Shown here: positions 54,766-64,000 of the stretch, piece by piece
Numbering within the stretch: position 1 is the first letter of the stretch
Layout: every line of letters begins with the position of its first letter
DNA from: Tolypeutes matacus
Lineage: Eukaryota > Chordata > Mammalia > Cingulata > Chlamyphoridae
Assembly: GCA_026826555.1 (NCBI GenBank)
Contig: JAKSZT010054324.1
Location: forward strand, 5,115,569 to 5,179,568
Direction: 5' to 3'
DNA: 64,000 nt
Notes under the pieces: generated by a model
The model's input: only the letters and a program-made list of their open reading frames with translations
What the model was told of the DNA's origin: nothing
Database searches by the model: none
Translations under genes and position numbers: made by a program

Positions 54766-56459
54766 ATGGGGATTTTTCTGTAGTCCCCACAGGCTGATAT
54801 TTAACACGAAACATCACTTGATGTTTTAAGGCGTTTAAGCGGGAAGTGATGTATTGTGTTAGGTACCATAGAACGCACGGCCTGAAAGTTAAGAGGAAGA
54901 AGACTGAGGCTATTACTGGCATAAATGGCAAAATCCAGGAAAGGAGATACCAGACGTAGGTCCCATTGGCAGATGCCTGGTATACACGGTTTAAGCGGTC
55001 TTTGGCTCATTCTTTTAGTAGGGCCACTTTGTCCCTAACTATCCCTGAGGAATTTGCATAGAAACAGCATTCTTCCCCTAGGGCCTGGCAGATCCCCCCT
55101 GAACCTGCGATGAGCAAGTCTAATCCTTGCCTGTTTTGCAAAACCACTTCTGCCAATGAGTCTATCTCCTCTTGCAACCCGTTGAGAGTTCCCAATATTT
55201 CTTCGAGGTCATTTGATGTTTCCCGTGCTAGGGTTTGTAAGCCCTCCTGAGCAACTGCGAGTGAAGCCCCCGCTACTGCTGCACTCCCGACTACTCCTAG
55301 TCCTGAGAGTATCGGAATTTCCTGTATTGCCCATTTGGCTCAGGAGAGCTCTCCAGGCAATTCATCTCCATACATTGAAAACTAGGGTACTGGCCAAGCC
55401 AGGTAGCAGATGCCCTGGCCATCCTGGGGTAGGCACCGGAAGGCTTTGGTGCCACAGACCCAGGCTCATTGAGTGGGCAGGTGGTGTCACAGTTGGCCCT
55501 TCCAAGAGGAAGGATGGTTGAAGTAGACCTGGTAGTTATGTTTTTACAGTTAGCCAGTTTTCCTGGGGGCTCGGTTATGCGAACTGGGAGGGGCCTGGTC
55601 TCTGCCACAGAGTTGTCATGAGTCAGGAGGGTTACGGTCCATGGGACAGGTATGGGGAAGATGGTCAGACTTGAGGAAGTGCATAGCCAGCAGGATGCAG
55701 CTATGTCAGGCCAGGATTCATTTAAGAGTTGGTGGAAATTTCAAACCTGGTTCACAGGACATTGTGGGGGGCTATTCTAACTTTGGCTTTTAGCATCTGG
55801 GCAGCTTTACTGATATTTTTCATCAGAGTTTTCCCTGGGGGTTGGGTTACCGGGATCAGTTGGACCAGTATGAGGTCCCCTGGATCTGGCCCCGATGGGT
55901 CATATATTCTGATTCCTAGTTTTAGTCCTGTTTGGGCCTTTAAAAAGGTATTTTCTGATCCGGTGGTTATGCTTAATAACGTGACTTTTATGGGGTCACA
56001 GGTTTCTATGTCATACCCTGCTGGGCTGGGGATTTCCTGTAGGAGATATGGAGAAGTTGGTGGGACCCCCTTCCAGGGAGCGGTGGCACCTACCAGCAAG
56101 CTCCAAGAGTGGCAGAATCCTCCACTTTTTTGGGGGTCTTGGCAGAAGTGTTTGTCATAACTCCTATACCTGCGACCCCTACACCCTCTCCTGGAGACAG
56201 GTATAGGGGTGTGGGAGTATGGGGCAACTATCAAGGTGTAAGGAGCATGATCTTCGATTGCCCTGCAAGTGTCAAATATTACAGAGGCTGAAGTTGCACC
56301 TGCCGAGAACAGGACTGAAACATTCAGCATGGATTGTTTACCCCAGCTTTGACTAAGTTGCAGCTGCCATAGATTTTGGGGGCAGGTATTGGCTTCTAGG
56401 GAGAGGGAAAGGAAGGAAAGGACAAGTAAGTCAAGGCATAGAAGCATCCTATTATACAC
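54766..56459 (-). pseudogene. env remnant (surface and transmembrane parts)
   Basis: The surface part opens at 56459 with a hydrophobic leader of about 22 residues and runs 235 codons to 55752. The frame then changes; in the next frame (55297-55608 and just upstream) a CWLC box lies at 55681-55692, the CXXC motif of gammaretroviral surface subunits. A third frame (about 55000-55330) holds an Ala/Gly-rich fusion-peptide-like stretch, a heptad region, a segment of the type called immunosuppressive in this group, and a C-x6-CC motif. A TGA at 55007-55009 ends it. A hydrophobic membrane span follows in the same frame. I see no basic cleavage motif at the surface/transmembrane border. With two frame changes and a stop no full envelope can be made. 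Confidence 0.88.
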
Positions 56460-56616
56460 CAGTAAGCAATTGCAAGTAGGCTCTATTTACAATAGTCCAG
56501 TCTTCAGGGGCCACAGCAGCGAGTTCAACTCCAAATACCAAGGTGAGCAGGCTGTATAAGCACAGGATCCACCAGGAGCAGGGGTCCATTCAGCAGACAT
56601 TTGATGAGATCAGTGC

Positions 56617-57596
56617 TCAGGGATCCCGGGTGACTTGCACTTTCAAGGGGTGGCTGGGTACGGGTTCGGCTGTCCAGCTGTCCTGCTCTTTGGGGTGTGC
56701 CTTCTTGACCCTAGAATGATGGATCCAAGGGACGATGTCTGCAACTTTAAGAGCAGTAGGAGTTATAAGGATCACAGTACGTGGACCAGTCCAGGAAGGC
56801 TGAAGGGGTTCTTTTGTCCAGTCTTTGACCCAGACTAGGTCCCCTAGCTGGTGGGAGTGCACTGGGTGTCCTAGGGGGATAAGGTTCCAGGACAAGACAG
56901 TTTTATATATTTTGGCTAGAGTTTTCCCCATCTGCTGGAGAATGAAATCTTGGCTAGCCTCCCACAGAAGTTTGAGATTTCCTTTGAAGACCCATATAAT
57001 TGGGGGTGGCCGTCCAAATAGAATTTCAAAGGGTGAATATCCTGTGGGTCCTGGGGTGCACCTAACTCGGAGAAGGGTTAAGGGAAGTAAGTCTACCTAG
57101 AGGAGACCAGTTTCTTGGCAGAATTTGGCTAGGGTGGCTTTGAGGGTTTGATTCATGCGTCCAAGTTTCCCTGAACTCTGGGGCCTGTAAGTGGTATGGA
57201 ACTTCCACTTGATTCCTAGCATTTTTGCTAGCTCTTGGGCTACAGCAGCCATGAAGGCCAGGCCATTGTCACTTCCAATAGACAGTGGCAGCCCGTGTCG
57301 GGGAATGATTTCTCTAAGTAAAGCCTTAGTCACTTCTCTTGCCTTTTTGGTGTGAGTAGGGAAAGCTTCAACCTGAAAAGATGCATCATCACCAACAGAT
57401 ATTTGTACCCCCAACTTGGTTTCACTTCTGTGAAGTCTACCGTGAGCTCTTCAAAAGGGGCTGTTCCCGTGTGCTGGACACCTGCTGGAGCATGGGGGCC
57501 CTGCAAAGAGCTGTTTTTGGCACAAATTTGGCACTGGCTGCTGATGGTGGCACAGAGAGAAGTTAGTAGGGCTATGTAGTAGTATCTCCCGAGCAA
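56617..57596 (-). pseudogene. Integrase remnant
   Basis: The frame ending at 57330 has a CQIC pair (the CC half of the HHCC zinc domain) and a Val-Asp-Phe-Thr-Glu segment with the first catalytic Asp. After a frame change, 57097-57414 carries Ser-Asp-Asn-Gly (second Asp). The third catalytic residue, Glu, is Gly here (Gly-Lys-Leu-Gly-Arg-Met-Asn, codon GGA). The C-terminal part (56617-56931) has the Trp-Thr-Gly-Pro and His-His-Ser-Arg-Val-Lys blocks of gammaretroviral integrases. The product could not be active. Confidence 0.9.
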
Positions 57597-57773
57597 GACT
57601 TCTAGCGCAATTTTCCCTAGGTGGTATCGCTGGATGAGGGCATGAGCAGCTCCTTTTGGGACAAAAATCCAGTCAACCGGGAACAGCCAAGTTCCTTCGG
57701 GGAGTTGGCTTCCACCTTCTCTCTTAACCCACTCCTGTTCTTCCCAGGTATAGCTTAGTTGATTATTCTCTTG

Positions 57774-58400
57774 TCATAAGAGGGACCGCTGCGGTGTCAA
57801 TTCTGGGACTTGTATTCCGTGGGTTCCTTCAGCCGCTTGCCGAACTGCTTTGTCAGCTAGCCTGTTTCCTTGAGTGACCATGTCCATTCCTTTCTGATGT
57901 CCCCAGCAGTGGATGATGGTGACTTTGCCCGGTTTCCAGATTGCATCTAACAGTTGGAGGATTTCTTTGTTTTTTATTTCCTTTCCCCCTGCTGTTAGGA
58001 GAACTCTTTCTTTATAAATCGCCCAGTGGATATGAGTGGTAGCAAATGTGTACTTAGAGTCAGTGTAAATGTTTACCGCTTGCCCTGCAGCTAGCTGCAG
58101 GGCTCGGACCAGTGCCCAGAGTTCTGCTCGCTGTGCGGACCATCCCCGCAGTAGAGATGCCACTTCCACCACCTGTTTGGTAGTGGTGACTGCATATCCA
58201 GCAAGCTTTTCCCTGTTTTTAACGAGACTGCTCCCACCTGTAAATAGTGTCTGCTCTGGGGAAGGGAGCAGTTTGTCTTGGAGGTCGGGGCAACTGGCAT
58301 AAACTTCCTCTGTCACTTCAACACAGTCATGCTCAGGAGCCCCTTCCTCATCTGGCAAAAAGGTGACAGGGTTTAGACTGCGCACTGTTTCTATTGTCAC
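57774..58400 (-). pseudogene. RNase H remnant
   Basis: A 208-codon open frame. The first active-site Asp is replaced: Leu-Phe-Thr-Gly-Gly-Ser-Ser instead of the Thr-Asp-Gly-Ser-Ser type (codon GGT). The Gln-Arg-Ala-Glu-Leu-Trp Glu, the Tyr-Thr-Asp-Ser-Lys Asp and the Leu-Ala-Asp-Lys-Ala Asp are kept, as is the Trp-Gly-His-Gln-Lys-Gly His. RNase H removes the RNA strand of the RNA-DNA hybrid during reverse transcription. Without the first Asp it should be inactive. Confidence 0.9.
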
Positions 58401-58454
58401 TCTGGGGTTTTCACAGAGTACACCTTGGTAATGTATGAGCCGGGGATTCGATAT

Positions 58455-59704
58455 TCACCGATGCCCGTGTGAGTTCATTAGGACAATGACTGCGTGTGGC
58501 ACCATAACATGAATTGCTTGTCCGAGGGTTAATTTGTTGGCTTCTTTGACGAGGGTTATGGTTGCTGCCAGGGCTTTCAGGCAGGGCGGCCACCCTGCAA
58601 CCACGGAGTCCAGCTGCTTGGAGAGGTAAGCAATGGGTCTTTGCCAGGGGCCGACTGTTTGTGTGAGAACCCCCAATACTACTTTGTTCTTTTCATGCAC
58701 AAACAGGTTAAAGTTTCGAGTTACATCCGGGAGCCCCAAGGCAGGGGCTTGCTGAGTTCTTTTGATGTTTTGAAAGGCTCCCTGTTGAGCTTCTCCCCAG
58801 AAAAGAGCAAGAGGCTCTTTTTCTGGACCCGTCAGAACTTCACAAAGCGGTTTGGCCAAGGCTGCAAACCTGGGAATCCAGATGTGGCAGAGCCCTGCAG
58901 CCCCGAGGAACTCACAAAGCTTTCTTTTTGTGGTGGGGATAGGGATGGTGCAGATCATTTTCTTTCATTCGGGTCCAAGCATCCAGTGTCCTTGTATGAT
59001 GCTGAACCCCAGGTACTTGACCTGTTGTTTACAGATTTGGGCCTTTCTCCGAGACACTCTGTACCCAGTCTGTGTTAGAAGTTGTAGGAGAATCTGGGTC
59101 CCTCTCCATCAGTCCTTTTCCATCTCACTGGAAAGTAGGAGGTCATCTATGTATTATAAGGGGGCACACCTGCAGTCCTCCCAGGGATAGGTGGCCAGAT
59201 CTGCTGCCAAGTCTTCCCCAAAAAGGGTAGGGGAGTTTTTGAAGCCCTGCAGGAGCCAGGTCCAGGTTACCTGAGTTTTCTGCTGGTTTTGGGGATATTC
59301 CCATTCTAAGGCAAACAGATGGTGGCTCAGGGGTGGGGTGGGGGTAGCCACAGGCAGAAGAAGGCATCTTTCAGGTCCAAGCAAGTGAACCAGGTGGCTT
59401 CAGGTGGCAGCTGTCCTAGCAAAGTGTACGGGTTGTGAACAACCTGATGTAAGGTTAGAGTGGTGTTATTCATGGCTCGTAAATCCTGCACTGTTCGATA
59501 TCTGGTCCCATCTAGCTTTTTTACTGGTAATAATGGGGTGTTCCAGGGTGACTGGTACTTGATCAGGATTCCTTCTTTTCTCAGGTGATCTATGTGGGTG
59601 ACCATGCCCAATTGTACTTCATGGGGGATCGGATACTGCCTCTGATGGGCCAGGATCGCTCCAGGCTTCAGGTAGATGATGATGGGTGCATGGTTCCGTG
59701 CCAT
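58455..59704 (-). pseudogene. Reverse transcriptase remnant
   Basis: 59327-59704 is the fingers and start of the palm, with Lys-Leu-Asp-Gly-Thr-Arg-Tyr-Arg and a domain A block Cys-Leu-Asp-Leu-Lys-Asp-Ala-Phe, whose Asp is kept. After a frame change 59154-59384 has domain B (Gln-Gly-Phe-Lys-Asn-Ser-Pro). A TAA at 59154-59156 stands right before the YIDD active-site box (59142-59153). Further TGA codons lie upstream of 58958. 58455-58958 is thumb and connection, with Ala-Tyr-Leu-Ser-Lys-Gln-Leu-Asp. Confidence 0.92.
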
Positions 59705-59806
59705 TCACAGTGGATTTTTTCCCGCCCATACATAGGGAAAAAGTTTCAGCAGTTTTTCCGCATTCTGACCTTAAATTTCTTCTACATGAAGTCTCCATTC
59801 TTTGCT

Positions 59807-60152
59807 TCAAGGTACAGTGATGAGGAGAGTGATGCCAGTCCCGAGGCTTAAGCTTGCTGCCCCTTCAGGTTTGAAGGTAATCTGGGCTCCGAGTTTGGTT
59901 AAGAGGTCCCTACCAAGTAGGGGAACTAGACATTCAGGCAGGTACAGAAATTCATGAGTCACTTCATGGCCACCAAGCTGGCAAGTTCTTGACTGGCAAA
60001 AAGGCCGTTGGCTTGACTGGTCCCCAGTCACTCCTATGATTATTAGCAGTTTTTCCTCTAAAGGGGGTGATGGGGGTTGTGACCACAGAATATTCAGCGC
60101 CAGTGTCCACCATGAAAATCATTGACTGGCCCCTGACTTGTAGTTTGACCAT
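59807..60152 (-). pseudogene. Protease remnant
   Basis: The frame from 60152 carries the active-site triplet in Val-Asp-Thr-Gly-Ala-Glu. A frame change follows within about 120 bases, and 59807-60031 holds the C-terminal part with Leu-Leu-Gly-Arg-Asp-Leu-Leu, the second conserved block of retroviral aspartic proteases. A stop (59807-59809) separates it from RT, which lies in the same frame. Confidence 0.9.
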
Positions 60153-60191
60153 GGGCTCGTGGGGGCCAAGTTCCTGTGAGCCCAGTTGCCC

Positions 60192-60194
60192 CTA
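60192..60194 (-). other. In-frame TAG between gag and pol
   Basis: TAG followed by GGGCAACTG lies in frame with both the upstream CCHC knuckle and the downstream protease. In gammaretroviruses a UAG at this place is read through to make Gag-Pol. Here an earlier TGA in the same frame (near 60243) means it cannot now be reached. Confidence 0.6.
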
Positions 60195-60293
60195 TTCAGG
60201 GTTGAGCCCTGCCAGCCCGACCAGATGGTCTTGGGGCTCAGGTCAGTATTTTCCTTTAGGGATGTTCCCTCTATGTGCCTGAGTCTTTTGGGG

Positions 60294-60335
60294 ACACTCA
60301 TTTTTCCAGTGTCCACTTTCTTTGCATTAGGCACA
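60294..60335 (-). other. Nucleocapsid CCHC knuckle with internal stop
   Basis: The 14-codon C-x2-C-x4-H-x4-C pattern is clear (Cys-Lys-Glu-Ser-Gly-His-Trp-Lys-Asn-Glu-Cys at the end). The third codon is TAA (60327-60329). A single knuckle is typical of gammaretroviruses. Confidence 0.88.
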
Positions 60336-60574
60336 TTGGTCTCTGGCCAGGAACACCCTTCTGGTGGTTGTAACCCCTTTTCAAGGTGGCTCTTCTCATC
60401 TGGTGAGGTCAGGATTTCCCAAGGCTGCTGCCAGTAGGAGCCTTGATGTTTTATTCACTTCTTGGCTTCTCATTCGGTGGCTTCATCTCGATTGCTGAAT
60501 ACTTTGTTGGCAACTTCAAGGAGTTGAGAGATGTTCATCCCCATGAACCCTTCTAATTTTTGGAGCTTTCTTTT

Positions 60575-60751
60575 TTTTCAAGATTTTATTTATTTATTCA
60601 TTTATCCCCCCCTTGCTGCTTGTGCTCGCTGGGTCAGCTAACCACGCCGTGCGGGCGGGCTTGCCTTCACCAGGAGGCCCCGGGAACCAAACCCGGGGCC
60701 TCCCATATGGTAAACGGGAGCCCTACTGATTGAGCCACAGCCACTTCCCAA
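60575..60751 (-). mobile_element. Young DAS-like SINE in the provirus gag
   Basis: A reverse SINE in the same orientation as the provirus, with its A tail at 60575-60580 side (T run). A perfect 14-bp TSD, TGGAGCTTTCTTTT, lies at 60561-60574 and 60752-60765. The head has one change, GGGAAGTGGC instead of GGGAAGCGGC. Confidence 0.93.
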
Positions 60752-61955
60752 TGGAGCTTTCTTTTAATGTCCATTGCTGCCTGCACAACAAAGGCGGCAT
60801 TCACCATCCTCTGGTTTTCCAGAGTTTCTGGGTCAAAAGGGATATAGATTCTGAAGGCCTCGCAAAGTCATTCATAGAAATCTCCCAGAGATTCGTCGGG
60901 CTTTTGAGTAACTAAAGTCATCTTTGTCATGTTTGTGGGTCGTTTTGCCCCTTCTCGGACCCCTCGAAGGAGCGCTTCCTGATATTGCTGGAAGGCAGCC
61001 CCTCCCTGATCAGTGTTGAAGTCCCAGTTTGGCTGGGCCTCTGGTGCCACCTCTCGTAACCAATCTTCTGGGTTTAAGACGCTAGTAGGGGCCTGCTCCT
61101 GCAGCCACTTTCGGGCTTTCATCAGAATCTGTCATCTCTCCTCCATATTAAACAAAGTCAGGAGGAGATGGCCGCAATCATCCCAAGTTGGATGATGGGT
61201 TTGGAAAATGGATCCCATGAGATCAATAAGGGCCTGGGGCTTTTCCAAGTAGGAGGGGGTGTGGTGCTTCCAGTTTAAGAAGTCTGTAGTTGTGAAGGGC
61301 TGGTAGTATAATACAGTCTTCCCAGGTCGAATGGCTCCACTCTCGCCGATCTGGGCCAGACCCTGTGTTTCACAGAGGGGCATCTGTAATACAGGTTGTG
61401 CCGACCAGAGTCTCCTTGCTATTGGGGTTCCAGGGCTTTCCTCAGAGGGGGTCGAAGTTTCTGGAGGGACCAAATGTGGGGGTGTTTCTGGGAGATCTGC
61501 CTGCACTCCTGGGCTAGGAGGAGAGGCTAGAGTGGTTGAAGCGTATGGTGGTGGTGGTGGTGGGGTTGTGGGTCCTCCTCTGAGGGTCCTTGATGAATGA
61601 CTGGCTTCCAGAGACCTGTTCCCTGTGCAATTAAGACCCTGCTCTGTCCCTTTTTTCCAATGCACAATTGAACCCAAGGGGGCAGAGTCTGGACTATCTC
61701 TAACCAAAAATCAATGTAGGGAAACTGATCGGGGTGCCCAGGAGTTCCGGTGACAAGCAGCCACACTACGCGGACCCTGGCTATATCCAGGGTCCCTTCT
61801 GAGGGCCAGTCAACATTAAAAGTGGGCCACTCTACTTCACATAAGTTTTGGAGGGTGCTGGGGTTCATCCGGATGCCATAATCTCCAGAAAAAGCCTTCT
61901 TGAAATTCTTGAGCATGCAGTTTAAGATGGTAGGTTTTTACTGTGATAAGCCCAT

Positions 61956-62555
61956 ACCCTGTGTCGGTGGCACAAAACAGACAAGGGAAGGGGTCGCCTC
62001 TTTCAAGGCCATTCAGTTGCCTGCCTGTCCGCGTCTCTCATGAGAACTTCGGCTCATCTTGGCTAAGGTGCCTGGGCAGAGTTCAGGTTGGTCATTATGC
62101 CGTATGACGTAGCTGCAGAAAACAGGTTAGGGACCACACAGGCTCCATAGCATAAGCTTTGGAGTCACAGACTGGAATAACAGAGGCAAGCCTCTGTCAT
62201 CCTCACTCACACACACAATCGCTCAGAGATTATACAGTCCCTCCCACAGGGATTGCCCTATTCAGGAATCTCAGTACTCGAGATTTTGGGAGGTGAACAG
62301 TCTCCCCTTACGTCTGGAGACAGGCCTGACTGAGGACTTGGCACCCAGGACCTTACCTTTCTGGAGCCTTCTGGCACTGTTCAGTCCACCTCCCCACTGA
62401 GTCAGGCCTGGGTGTGAGGACACGGCCCGTGGGGACTGCCTCAGAAGGAGGTCCCATCAAGAGGACAGGTGGTGCCTACCTTGTTCACTCAGAGATCGCC
62501 ATCAGCCATGCCCGTCAGCCCAAACCAGAGGAACAACGGGCCTGCCCAATTGGGT
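61956..62555 (-). other. Provirus leader (5' untranslated region)
   Basis: The 600 bases between the primer site and gag hold no clear frame. The packaging signal and splice donor should lie here, but I cannot point to them with confidence. Confidence 0.6.
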
Positions 62556-62573
62556 TTCCTGATCAGAGAACCA
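62556..62573 (-). other. Primer-binding site, tRNA-Glu-like
   Basis: TGGTTCTCTGATCAGGAA, two bases after the LTR on the minus strand, matches the tRNA-Glu 3' end complement at about 15 of 18 positions by my reading. tRNA-Glu priming is known for the HERV-E group. Confidence 0.7.
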
Positions 62574-62575
62574 AA

Positions 62576-63008
62576 TGTTGCGGCAGATGGAATGAAAACC
62601 CAAACAGCATTCTGAGGAGTGGATGAACAAAGTTTTATTACATCTGGGCTCAGAGGACAGTCAAGTCTCCAAAAAAAACCTGAGCCCCATGTCTTGATTT
62701 TCATAAGTTTATATAGGAACTCTAAGTGGGCAAATTCCTAAGCAAGTGGGCAGGCGGGGTTACAAAAGCAAAAGGAGTGAGGTTAGCTTATCTTCCTAAA
62801 GCAGAAGGCTATTAGGGAGGAAAGGAGTCATTATCTGTTTAGACTTGTAAATTCCAGTTGAAAGGGGCAGGTGGGGAGTGCTTATCTTCATAAAGATGTG
62901 GATTCCAGGGAGAAAAAGGGAGGAAGGGAGAAAGGGACCAAGGGGAGCTTATTTTCCTAAAGCTGTGGGTTTCTCCTGAGGCAGGGTTAGGGCCCTGGCA
63001 CTTTATCA
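62576..63008 (-). repeat. 5' LTR of the gammaretrovirus-like provirus
   Basis: On the minus strand it starts TGATAAAGTGCCAGGGCC and ends GCCGCAACA. A TATATAAA box (62708-62715 on the plus strand) and an AATAAA signal (62634-62639) occur as in the 3' LTR. An insertion or expansion of A/G-rich sequence makes it about 12 bases longer than the 3' LTR. Confidence 0.9.
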
Positions 63009-64000
63009 CTTGGTTGGCATAAATCTCCAACCAACGCCCTGAGTATACTTTCTATGAAAAAGAAATGAGATGTTTAATTTTTACTTGAAACACACTTAGA
63101 TCCTTCCATCTTGCTAGCTGAAAGCAGGTGGTAGGACCTTCACAGAAAATAAGAATGGAGGGCTCAGACTGATTTTACAGGATTGCCATTTTATCAATTC
63201 ACTTAATTACATAGCAATTACATAGCAACGTGGGAAATCCTGTTTTAAATAGAATGTTTCTCTTTTCAGCCAGCCCTGAAGGCCTCATTCAAATGCATCA
63301 TAAGCTTTGGAGTCCCTCAAAGGGAGGATATGGTAAGCTGAATTAGGGGTCCAGCTGGAGAAGATGGTAATGGTGATAAAACTGGTGACAGTAGAGGCTT
63401 TCAGATGTTGGCATTCAGCTACTGGCATTATATATCATTTAGACAAAGGTAGATCATTCATTCATAATAAAAAGGAGTCTGTTGGAAAGTTTATTTTACA
63501 TTTTTGGATGAGTGTAGAATAAAAATCCTGTTTAATGACAAATATAAAATCAATAAAAGATGGCGCATTCACACAAACAGGTTAGAGTACTGACAAGATC
63601 AACTGGAGATGTTGGGGTCTCAGAAAGAACAATAGAAAAAATTTTTATGATAATTATGTTTGTCTCTTCATTACGCAGAATGCCTGAGTCATTGAACAGC
63701 TAAGACACTCCCTAAATTTTTCCACAATAGAAATAGCAACAAACTGAATTGTTTTGTAAAAGGGTAAAAATAGAGGTTGGCAAAAATTCATTCTAAAAAA
63801 GACAAATTGTATATGCACACTTGGTGAATTGGTTTAATGGCCAAATTATCTACACCTACCTTTGTTTTAGACAGATATTTTTTTGTGGAACGGCTGTAGT
63901 AGCAGAGGGGTTCTTCTCATCTTTTGTGAGTACGATCCCTAATTGGCAATGTTACAACCCAGCTCCTGAAGGGTATGGGTCTGGGCAGTGGTAAGATCAA
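63009..64000. other. Unique DNA, nothing recognised
   Basis: The right flank of the provirus has no gene or named repeat that I can support. Confidence 0.4.

Larger units (their letters stand above)
56617..60194 (-). pseudogene. pro-pol remnant (protease, RT, RNase H, integrase)
   Basis: The order is protease, RT, RNase H, integrase. Separate entries give the domains. Frame changes occur inside protease (about 60030-59970), inside RT (about 59384-59340) and inside integrase (about 57400). In-frame stops include 59807-59809, 59154-59156 and 58455-58457. Pol starts after an in-frame TAG at 60192-60194 that follows gag, as in gammaretroviruses. No polyprotein can be made. Confidence 0.92.
60195..61955 (-). 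pseudogene. gag remnant
   Basis: The likely start is ATG at 61953-61955 (Met-Gly, fit for myristoylation), but a TAA lies at 61938-61940. The matrix part (61527-61916) has Glu-Trp-Pro-Thr-Phe-Asn-Val and Gly-His-Pro-Asp-Gln-Phe-Pro-Tyr blocks. After a frame change a Pro-rich part holds a PPPY late-domain motif (near 61555), then the capsid (61132-61400) with Gln-Ala-Leu-Ile-Asp-Leu. TGA codons at 61132-61134 and 60868-60870 break the capsid, whose C-terminal part is at 60868-61122. A SINE (60575-60751) follows, then the nucleocapsid knuckle. Confidence 0.92.
54294..63008 (-). mobile_element. Gammaretrovirus-like provirus, defective
   Basis: A minus-strand provirus of about 8.7 kb: 5' LTR (62576-63008), tRNA-Glu-like primer site, gag, pro-pol, env, polypurine tract and 3' LTR (54294-54714). 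The host flanks read TTTG (54290-54293) and CTTG (63009-63012), a 4-bp TSD with one mismatch. A PPPY motif, a single CCHC knuckle, a DTGA protease and a CX6CC transmembrane envelope all fit the gammaretroviral group. The primer-site type recalls the HERV-E group. Every gene has stops or frameshifts. The two LTRs differ at very roughly one position in ten by eye, so it is not recent. Confidence 0.93.

Noticed and set aside
54801..55010. 69-codon frame near the env end
   Set aside because: It is in another frame than the transmembrane subunit, whose own frame continues past its TGA with a membrane span.
55213..56160. Plus-strand frames of 102 and 143 codons inside the provirus
   Set aside because: They are antisense shadows of env, with no retroviral or other motif.
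58069..59190. Plus-strand frames of up to 145 codons over pol
   Set aside because: They are antisense to RT and RNase H and have no domain.
1..64000. CRISPR array, operon, phage or bacterial system
   Set aside because: No regularly spaced repeats, no ribosome-site-led gene trains and no prokaryotic coding density; the DNA is mammalian.

Overview
The window is mammalian, non-coding, repeat-dominated DNA. I find no intact host gene, tRNA gene, rRNA gene or CRISPR array. Four young copies of a tRNA-derived SINE have A-box/B-box-like motifs, an A/T-rich tail and target-site duplications (TSDs). Their sequence matches the DAS-type SINE I know from xenarthrans, so the host is probably an armadillo (Dasypus-like). 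This is recognition from memory, not a search.

Layout. 1-8.3 kb: mostly unique AT-rich DNA with old L1, L2 and MIR fossils. 8.3-16.9 kb: a minus-strand ERV-L (class III) provirus with RT, RNase H, integrase and dUTPase remnants, cut by an ERVL-MaLR LTR and by a rearranged L1 block; its 5' LTR is folded into an inverted repeat. 17-21.2 kb: a young SINE, MIRs, an LTR-like fossil and an 88-base near-perfect hairpin at 19815-19902. 21.2-29.8 kb: a minus-strand L1 carrying a SINE, a SINE dimer and a 3 kb block of L1 3' UTR copies. 33.5-40.1 kb: a second, near full-length minus-strand L1 with a 13-bp TSD. 40.1-46.6 kb: an old repeat region hit by three ERVL-MaLR elements, two of them head-to-head (minus 40835-43195, plus 43732-46541), each with a 5-bp TSD and a gag-like reading frame. 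46.6-54.3 kb: MER5A-like, L2 and MIR fossils, some unique sequence, a solo LTR with visible promoter boxes, and a young SINE. 54.3-63.0 kb: a minus-strand gammaretrovirus-like provirus (LTR-gag-pro-pol-env-LTR) with a tRNA-Glu-like primer site, many stops and frameshifts, and a SINE in gag. 63.0-64 kb: nothing recognised.

Nothing here acts as a working gene system. Every coding frame I can name belongs to a retroelement, and nearly all are broken. The more unusual items are the hairpin, the MaLR reading frame with its duplicated block and 20-residue repeats, the LTR lost by internal deletion inside an intact TSD, and the inverted LTR and L1 structures.
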